Assembly (NCBI GenBank): GCA_910587945.1
Contig: CAJUNI010000076.1
Span: 1 to 10,171, forward strand
Reading direction: 5' to 3'
Length of the DNA stretch: 10,171 bases
DNA from: an uncultured Parvibacter sp.
GTDB lineage: Bacteria; Actinomycetota; Coriobacteriia; Coriobacteriales; Eggerthellaceae
Shown here: positions 5,415-10,171 of the stretch, in pieces
How the letters are laid out: each line of letters starts with the position of its first letter
How positions within the stretch are numbered: position 1 is the stretch's first letter
The notes under the pieces: generated by a model
What the model saw: only the letters and a program-made list of their open reading frames with translations
What the model was told of the DNA's origin: nothing
Databases searched by the model: none
Position numbers and translations under genes: made by a program

Positions 5415-6902
5415 ATGGCAGGGATGGGTGCAAAAATGAGGGGTCGGCAGCTTCGCTCCATTACAACTAGACAAATCCTCGCGATCCTTTTAGGAGTGCT
5501 GCTGTGCAGTGGTCTCTTGATGGGTCTTGCGCCGAGGGCAGCTTTTGCCGAAAGCAATGGCGATTCAACTGCTCAAGCAGAACCGGTGGATATTTCAGCC
5601 GATGGCGATGCTGCCCGCATGGAAGGCTGCGCCTATGCGGTGGCGGATTTTTATCGTGCTCAGGTAGGGAGCAACCGCGCCTTTGATGATGGCTACCATG
5701 GCTATAGCTATCAGGTTGATAGTCCGGATCTGTTGGTGGCTATCAATAGCGGGCTCGGGGTGGTGGTCTATGTGCCCGCCTCTTGGTGTGCGGAATTTGA
5801 CATTGATCTTACGCGCGAGGCGGATCAGCAGACCTTGAAGGACTTCCTGATTCCTTTGGATGCGGGCCAAGCCCAGGGCAATGTGCGCATCTCCGCCGAT
5901 GACCCTTGGTATTTCACTTCAGAGCCGTCGTTGACTGTAGAAGGGGTGGTCTTCTCCTTTGGGCAAGAACTACGCGAAGGACGCAGCTATGCCACCATCA
6001 TTGGCAGTAATGGCGAAGATGTTACTGATGTCGTCAAGCCGGGCAACATTGATAGTTGTCGCTTAGTTCCCGCTGACGAGGCGCATATTGCGGCAGAACC
6101 TACTGCTTTGGAATCCCTGGGGACATTCTTGAGCACCATGGATTATTCGCCCTTGTGGGTAACCCTCAAAACCACCGGTGTTGCCATCATCTTCATTTTT
6201 ATTCTGGGGCTCGCCGCTGCTTATTTCACGATGCGTATTTCAAAGCGAGCTCAAGATATCTTCGATACCATCTTTACGATTCCCATGGTGCTTCCCCCTA
6301 CGGTCTGCGGCTTTCTGCTGCTTATGCTGTTAGGCCGCAATACGGGATTTGGCCAATGGTTTATCGATATCGGCTTCCCTTTGATCTTTAGTTGGCAGGC
6401 TACGGTGATTGCGGCCGTGGTCGTGGCTTTCCCTTTGATGTATCGCAGTGCCCGGGGCGCCTTTGAAAACCTTGATCCCAATATGATGGATGCTGCTCGT
6501 ACCTTAGGCTGGTCCAACGCGAAAATCTTCTTCCGTTTGATGATGCCTCTCGCTTGGTCTTCTATTGCGGCTGGCACCGTCTTGGCCTTTGCGCGAGCCC
6601 TGGGTGAATTTGGGTGCACGCTCTTTTTGGCGGGTAATCAAATTGGCATAACCCGTACCATTCCTATTGCTATCTATTACGAGTGGATGGGGGGCAATCA
6701 GGCGGCTACGTGGTTCTGGACCATTGTGCTTCTGGTCTTTAGCTTTATCGTGATCCTCTTTATCAACCTGTGGAGCCGCCATACGACGAAATATCGAGAA
6801 CGCGCTACGGTTTCAAAAGGTCAAGTGGCGCGGGGTAGAAAAGCACGTCGCGAAGCTAAGACGGCCCAGGCTGTGTCACAGGAAAGCGGAGAGGTCTCAT
6901 GA
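5415..6902 (+). CDS. modB: ModB molybdate ABC permease with large N-terminal extracytoplasmic domain
   Basis: The 495-residue protein is about twice the length of ordinary ModB (225-260). The last 254 residues form a standard permease starting MDYSPLWVTLKTTG (242-255). Hydrophobic segments lie at about 252-272, 286-307, 322-343, 377-396 and 432-452. The EAA loop that docks on ModC is D-A-A-R-T-L-G (359-365), and the family motif RALGEFG is at 394-400. Ahead of this are a basic N-terminus, a hydrophobic segment (about 20-38) ending in A-F-A (43-45), and about 195 hydrophilic residues with Cys72, Cys125 and Cys215. That layout predicts a domain outside the membrane. I recognise no family for it. 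ATG 5415 is chosen because AAGGGG (5405-5410) lies 4 nt upstream; ATG 5424 and 5436 are possible, and GTG 5385 lies inside the hairpin. modC overlaps its stop. Confidence 0.9.
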   Translation: MAGMGAKMRGRQLRSITTRQILAILLGVLLCSGLLMGLAPRAAFAESNGDSTAQAEPVDISADGDAARMEGCAYAVADFYRAQVGSNRAFDDGYHGYSYQVDSPDLLVAINSGLGVVVYVPASWCAEFDIDLTREADQQTLKDFLIPLDAGQAQGNVRISADDPWYFTSEPSLTVEGVVFSFGQELREGRSYATIIGSNGEDVTDVVKPGNIDSCRLVPADEAHIAAEPTALESLGTFLSTMDYSPLWVTLKTTGVAIIFIFILGLAAAYFTMRISKRAQDIFDTIFTIPMVLPPTVCGFLLLMLLGRNTGFGQWFIDIGFPLIFSWQATVIAAVVVAFPLMYRSARGAFENLDPNMMDAARTLGWSNAKIFFRLMMPLAWSSIAAGTVLAFARALGEFGCTLFLAGNQIGITRTIPIAIYYEWMGGNQAATWFWTIVLLVFSFIVILFINLWSRHTTKYRERATVSKGQVARGRKARREAKTAQAVSQESGEVS

Positions 6903-8005
6903 GTTTAGAGTTAGCTATCAAAAAGCAGTTCGGAGCGTTTACTCTTGACGTTGCGGTGGAAGCTGGCGATGAAACCTTGGGATTTCTGGGAGCTTCCGGC
7001 TGTGGAAAAAGCTTAACGCTGCGTTGTATTGCAGGCATTGAAACGCCTGATGAAGGCCGCATTGTGGTCAATGGCACGGTGTTCTACGACTCAAAGCAGC
7101 GCATTAATCTCACGCCGCAACAGCGCAAAACCGCCCTGTTATTTCAAAACTACATGCTATTCCCCAACTTATTGGTGGAAGACAACGTGGGCGCGGGGAT
7201 CCCTAAGCAGGTTTCTAAGGAAGAGCGGGCCCGCATTATTGCCGAAGAACTTCACCGGTTTGGTCTAGAGGGGTTTGAGAAACGCTATCCCTCTCAGCTC
7301 TCTGGTGGTCAGCAGCAGCGAGTGGCATTGGCTCGAATGTTGGCTGCACGACCGGGCATTCTTATGCTTGACGAGCCGTTTTCCGCCCTCGATTCCCACT
7401 TAAAAGGAGTGCTTGAGCAAAACCTGGTGAGTTTATTTGACGCATTCCAGGGCACCATTTTGTATGTGAGTCACGACATCGACGAGGCGCTGCGTTTCTG
7501 CGATCGCATTGCGGTGGTGGATGGTGGCGCCATTATGGAAATAGATTCGGGCGAAGACTTGGTTCATCACCCGCAGTCCGAAGCGGCTTTGAAGCTGTCC
7601 GGCTGCAAGAATGCGCCTGCAGTGGTTTACGAGGAACCCTATAAGGTTCACGTTCCTTCCTGGGGCATTTCGCTCACCACAGAAGAGCCGGTGCCTTCCG
7701 ATGTTCGCTATTTGGGGGTTCGCGCAAATTACATTCGTGTGGCAGATGGTCCGGGTGTGAATAACTTCCGTGTCCGCGTGGACCGGGTGAGCGATGCGCG
7801 ATTTGAGCGTATGGCGTTAGTGGGATTTTTGGATCGAAACCCAGAGGATCCGCCGGCGGTGGAGCGTATGGATAACGAGATGACCTATTTGCATCAGCAT
7901 ATGTTCTGGCGTACATCCAAGGATGGAAGTTCCTGGCTTCCCCAAGAAGGCGATGAACTTTGGATCCATATTCCACCCGAGCGCATTTACCTCGTAACGA
8001 AGTAG
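6899..8005 (+). CDS. modC: ModC molybdate ABC transporter ATPase
   Basis: The 368-residue protein is the cytoplasmic ATPase that powers ModB. All ABC elements are present: Walker A GASGCGKS (31-38), Q-loop LLFQNYMLFPNL (80-91), signature LSGGQQQR (134-141), Walker B ILMLDEP (154-160), D-loop SALD (162-165) and switch His192 (SHD). Residues about 240-368 form a C-terminal regulatory region of TOBE-like length. In some ModC proteins this region binds oxyanion and inhibits transport, but its sequence here is not a clear Mop/TOBE match by eye. The start ATG 6899 overlaps the modB stop in ATGA, with GGAGAGG just upstream, so modB and modC should be translationally coupled. Length is close to that of E. 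coli ModC (352). Confidence 0.93.
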   Translation: MSLELAIKKQFGAFTLDVAVEAGDETLGFLGASGCGKSLTLRCIAGIETPDEGRIVVNGTVFYDSKQRINLTPQQRKTALLFQNYMLFPNLLVEDNVGAGIPKQVSKEERARIIAEELHRFGLEGFEKRYPSQLSGGQQQRVALARMLAARPGILMLDEPFSALDSHLKGVLEQNLVSLFDAFQGTILYVSHDIDEALRFCDRIAVVDGGAIMEIDSGEDLVHHPQSEAALKLSGCKNAPAVVYEEPYKVHVPSWGISLTTEEPVPSDVRYLGVRANYIRVADGPGVNNFRVRVDRVSDARFERMALVGFLDRNPEDPPAVERMDNEMTYLHQHMFWRTSKDGSSWLPQEGDELWIHIPPERIYLVTK

Positions 8006-8012
8006 GGTGACG

Positions 8013-8055
8013 GGAAAAAGAAAACAGGCCAGAAAGCAATGTGCCCTCTGACCTG
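8013..8055 (-). terminator. Terminator of tRNA-Val (minus strand), convergent with modC
   Basis: On the minus strand CAGGTCAGA (8055-8047) pairs with TCTGGCCTG (8033-8025), 9 bp with one G-U, around a 13-nt loop. It is followed by TTTTCTTTTT. It lies 9 nt past the tRNA CCA end. On the + strand no T-run follows, so it is a poor terminator for modC in that direction, although the stem could protect the modC mRNA end. Confidence 0.8.
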
Positions 8056-8063
8056 CGAAAATG

Positions 8064-8138
8064 TGGTGGTCGCTACAGGATTTGAACCTGTGACCCCCGC
8101 CGTGTGAAGGCGATGCTCTCCCGCTGAGCCAAGCGACC
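8064..8138 (-). tRNA. tRNA-Val (anticodon CAC)
   Basis: The minus strand folds into a complete 75-nt cloverleaf. The acceptor GGTCGCT pairs with AGCGACC, the D stem GCTC pairs with GAGC, and the anticodon stem TCGCC/GGCGG has a T-G pair at its base with the 7-nt loop TTCACAC. There is a 5-nt variable loop, and the T stem ACAGG/CCTGT has loop TTCAAAT. Discriminator A and an encoded CCA follow. Anticodon CAC reads valine codon GUG. Confidence 0.95.
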
Positions 8139-8179
8139 GAAGTTATGTTGTCAACCCAAAGGGCTGACAGCGTTTGACT

Positions 8180-8208
8180 ATATTACCGTTGCCTCACCTC
8201 GAGCGCAA
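8180..8208 (-). promoter_or_regulatory. Promoter of tRNA-Val
   Basis: On the minus strand TTGCGC (8208-8203), 17 nt, then TAATAT (8185-8180) fits a sigma-70-type promoter with the same -10 hexamer as the mod promoter. Transcription would start near 8173, about 35 nt before the mature tRNA 5' end. The leader contains an imperfect dyad (8149-8169). Confidence 0.6.
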
Positions 8209-8426
8209 GAATCAAATTTGCATTCATGGCATCTTCATGGAATGAACGGCTGGGGCCCCGATGTCCGTCGGCAATCAACTAACTCATTGGTCCCGGCAAA
8301 CCCTGATCGGTTGCCTAGGTAATCTCCCAGACATTTGCGTATTTGCAACAGAACAGAGGAACTATCAGGACGCTGGGCACTACCTCCTATCCTCAGGCCA
8401 ATAGCTGCGCTCAGTGGGGGAGTTGG
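8209..8426. other. Non-coding spacer between tRNA and uracil permease promoters
   Basis: No supportable gene. Minor features are an imperfect dyad CATTC-ATG / CAT-GGAATG (8221-8244), GGGGCCCC (8252-8259), and a near-palindrome TTGCCTAGGTAA (8311-8322). No known riboswitch or PyrR-type attenuator was recognised. Confidence 0.35.
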
Positions 8427-8431
8427 TACCG

Positions 8432-8437
8432 TATAAT
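8432..8437 (+). promoter_or_regulatory. -10 element of the uracil permease gene
   Basis: A perfect TATAAT lies 39 nt before the start codon. The hexamer 17 nt upstream (GCTCAG) is a poor -35, so the promoter may depend on an activator or be weak. The leader would be about 33 nt. Confidence 0.5.
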
Positions 8438-8476
8438 GTGCAGTTGGCTTCTGAACAATCGGCAAAGGAGATCTCC

Positions 8477-9922
8477 ATGACCACAGAGGAGCAAGCAATC
8501 CCTACTATGGGTGCTCAAGACAGCCCTGACGTTATCCGCGATGCGCGATCGCTTGGTGCGCCAAAAATGACGCTGTTTGGGCTCCAGCATATGTTCGCCA
8601 TGTTTGGCGCAACGATTCTGGTTCCGGTGCTCACAGGCCTCTCGGTTTCGGCCACGTTGCTCTTTGCTGGTTTGGGTACGCTCCTGTTCCACTTCATAAC
8701 CCGAGGAAAAGTGCCAGCGTTTCTGGGGTCATCCTTTGCCTTTATTGCTGGCTATGCAGCCATTGCCCCTGCGGGGGAGCCGGAGCTTTTACCCTATGCC
8801 TGTTTGGGTGTAGCGTGCTCGGCGCTGCTCTACTTCATTCTGTCGGCACTTTTCAGGATTTTTGGTCCCACCCGGGTCATGCGCTTCTTCCCGCCCGTGG
8901 TTACCGGTCCGATTGTTATTGCCATTGGCCTTATCTTGGCATCCTCGGCCATTGCAAACTGCGAAACCAATTGGTTTGTGGCCGTGGTGGCTATTGCCGT
9001 TATTGTGGCTTGCAACATTTGGGGCCGCGGCATGGTAAAGATCATTCCTATTCTTTTAGGTGTGCTCATTTCCTATGTGGTAGCAGCACTCCTGGGCGAA
9101 TGTGATTTCACATCCGTGATTGAGGCCCCCTGGATTGGTTTGCCGGTACTGTGGGATAACACCGTGTTTGCTCTCTTCGGCCCGGGCTTTGATTCCGGTT
9201 TAGCCATTACGGCTATCATCACGATCATGCCCCTAGCCTTTGCCACCATCATTGAACATATTGGCGACGTGTCGGCCATTTCCTCCACGGTAAATCGCAA
9301 CTTCATTGTGAATCCAGGTTTGCATCGCACCCTGCTCGGTGACGGCCTTGCTACGTTTGTGGCGTCGTTGTTTGGTGCTCCCGCTAACACAACCTATGGT
9401 GAAAATACCGGCGTTCTTGCTCTGACCCGCGTCTACGATCCTCGCGTAGTACGGCTTGCCGCTTGCTTCGCTATCGTGTTTTCCTTCTGTCCTAAATTCG
9501 CGGCGGTGATTTCTGCTATGCCTGCCTGCGTTATTGGCGGTGTATCGTTAGTGCTCTATGGCATGATCTCATCGGTTGGTATTCGCAATCTGGTTGAGAA
9601 TCACGTCGACTTTATGAAGAGCCGCAATGTTTTAGTATGCGCTATCGTGCTCGTACTTTCCCTGGGTATTTCCTATAGCGCGGCAGGTGCCATTGTTATC
9701 CCTGCCGGGGCTATCACCATTTCGCTCTCCGGATTAGCGGTGGGCTCTGTGGCCGGCATCTTCTTGAACGCCATTCTTCCTGATGCGGATGACACGGCAA
9801 AGCGAGTGAACGAAGCCGATGATGACGATCCCGAGATGCGCTTCCCCTTGGAGGCAAATCCCTTAAAAGAAAAAGACGTGCCGCCGGTGAATGCCGGTCC
9901 TGGCATGGAGGAATATCTGTGA
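8477..9922 (+). CDS. uraA: UraA-type uracil/proton symporter (NCS2 family)
   Basis: The 481-residue membrane protein imports uracil with protons, feeding pyrimidine salvage. Family landmarks in order are LQHMFAMFGATILVPVLTG (36-54), VPAFLGSSFAFI (79-90), IIEHIGD (258-264) and TTYGENTGVLALTRVY (305-320). Glu260 and Glu309 are 49 residues apart, the same spacing as the uracil-contacting Glu241 and Glu290 of E. coli UraA. About 14 hydrophobic segments fit the 7+7 inverted-repeat fold. The last 45 residues are an acidic, Pro-containing cytoplasmic tail, longer than in E. coli UraA (429 residues). The start ATG 8477 has AAGGAG (8465-8470) 6 nt upstream; in-frame upstream codons would place the ribosome site inside the gene. 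The next gene overlaps its stop by 4 nt. Xanthine or other nucleobase specificity is less likely from the motifs. Confidence 0.92.
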   Translation: MTTEEQAIPTMGAQDSPDVIRDARSLGAPKMTLFGLQHMFAMFGATILVPVLTGLSVSATLLFAGLGTLLFHFITRGKVPAFLGSSFAFIAGYAAIAPAGEPELLPYACLGVACSALLYFILSALFRIFGPTRVMRFFPPVVTGPIVIAIGLILASSAIANCETNWFVAVVAIAVIVACNIWGRGMVKIIPILLGVLISYVVAALLGECDFTSVIEAPWIGLPVLWDNTVFALFGPGFDSGLAITAIITIMPLAFATIIEHIGDVSAISSTVNRNFIVNPGLHRTLLGDGLATFVASLFGAPANTTYGENTGVLALTRVYDPRVVRLAACFAIVFSFCPKFAAVISAMPACVIGGVSLVLYGMISSVGIRNLVENHVDFMKSRNVLVCAIVLVLSLGISYSAAGAIVIPAGAITISLSGLAVGSVAGIFLNAILPDADDTAKRVNEADDDDPEMRFPLEANPLKEKDVPPVNAGPGMEEYL

Positions 9923-10171
9923 TTCTACAAACCGAACACCTCTCGAAATCCTATGGAGGCCGTCAACTCTTCCACGATGTAACGTTTCGTTTGGAAGACT
10001 ATGATCGCCTTGCGCTCGTAGGGCCCAATGGGGCTGGCAAAACGACGCTACTCAATATCATTTCGGGGGAAATTGATCCCGATGAGGGTCGTGTCCTTTT
10101 TGCGAAAGGGGCGCGCATTGGCTACCTCGAACAGGAAGCCATTGAGATGGGAGATCTGCCGGCCTTTGAGG
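9919..10171 (+). CDS. ABC-F family ATPase, N-terminal part (3' truncated by window)
   Basis: The 84 visible codons start with GTG 9919, overlapping the uraA stop as GTGA. GGAGG (9907-9911) lies 7 nt upstream inside uraA, so translation should be coupled. The product has no hydrophobic segment. It has an aromatic-stacking region HLSKSYGGRQLF (7-18), Walker A GPNGAGKT (35-42), and then a stretch around residues 66-73 ending in ARIGYLEQE. An R-I-G-Y-L-x-Q-E Q-loop is typical of ABC-F proteins (EttA, Uup, YdiF types), soluble twin-ATPase factors that act on ribosomes. Some members give antibiotic resistance by ribosome protection. Subgroup cannot be decided from this fragment. Confidence 0.88.
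   Translation, partial: MILQTEHLSKSYGGRQLFHDVTFRLEDYDRLALVGPNGAGKTTLLNIISGEIDPDEGRVLFAKGARIGYLEQEAIEMGDLPAFE

Noticed and set aside
6138..6140. Internal ATG as the true modB start, leaving the upstream frame as a separate protein
   Set aside because: No stop codon separates the two parts and the ribosome-like GGGGA is about 14 nt away. It remains a possible secondary start, but the continuous frame is the simpler reading.
8414..8476. Upstream extension of uraA to a start at 8414
   Set aside because: It would contain the TATAAT promoter and the AAGGAG ribosome site, and the added residues do not match NCS2 N-termini.
8235..8498. Minus-strand ORF of 87 codons before uraA
   Set aside because: It overlaps the uraA start and promoter antisense, with no ribosome site and a low-complexity product.
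1..10171. CRISPR array, insertion sequence, phage or toxin-antitoxin module
   Set aside because: No regularly spaced repeats, transposase or integrase motifs, or paired small toxin-like ORFs were seen. The tRNA gene has no adjacent integrase or repeated 3' end.

Overview
The window (about 10.2 kb, roughly 53 percent G+C by eye) looks like a chromosomal segment of an anaerobic actinobacterium of the Coriobacteriia, most likely Eggerthellaceae. That placement is an inference. It rests on the style of the four-cysteine Fe-S subunit at the left edge, typical of the many molybdopterin oxidoreductase operons in that group, on the anaerobe-type NimA-like flavoprotein, and on overall protein flavour. 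No 16S rRNA or other decisive marker is present.

Left part (1-1180, + strand): the C-terminal end of a DMSO-reductase-type 4Fe-4S electron-transfer subunit, a strong intercistronic hairpin, a 174-residue four-helix membrane protein that looks internally duplicated, a small acidic orphan protein, and a textbook rho-independent terminator. This reads as the tail of a molybdoenzyme operon. Next come two minus-strand genes: an MFS exporter of the MefA type (1221-2534) and a NimA-like/pyridoxamine-phosphate-oxidase-fold flavoprotein (2841-3338). They are separated by a 306-bp gap that holds a perfect 14-bp palindrome and a direct repeat. A YbaN/DUF454 inner-membrane protein (3651-4064, +) follows, with its own terminator.

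Centre (4184-8005, + strand): a complete modABC molybdate (or tungstate) importer. It has a TTGACA/17/TAATAT promoter embedded in three small dyads (candidate metal-responsive operators), a lipoprotein ModA, a hairpin between modA and modB, an unusually long ModB, and a ModC whose start overlaps the modB stop (ATGA). ModB carries an N-terminal hydrophobic segment and about 200 extracytoplasmic residues ahead of an otherwise ordinary ModB core. The importer would supply metal for molybdopterin enzymes such as the one whose Fe-S subunit lies at the left edge.

Right part (8006-10171): a convergent tRNA-Val(CAC) gene on the minus strand with its own promoter and terminator, then a UraA-type uracil/proton symporter (8477-9922, +) behind a TATAAT promoter. 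An ABC-F ATPase starts in a 4-nt GTGA overlap with the symporter stop and runs off the window.

Most of the window is ordinary metabolism and transport. The best candidates for something new are the ModB extracytoplasmic extension, the dyad cluster at the mod promoter, and the duplicated small membrane protein in the molybdoenzyme operon. No mobile element, CRISPR array, phage gene or recognisable defence system was found.
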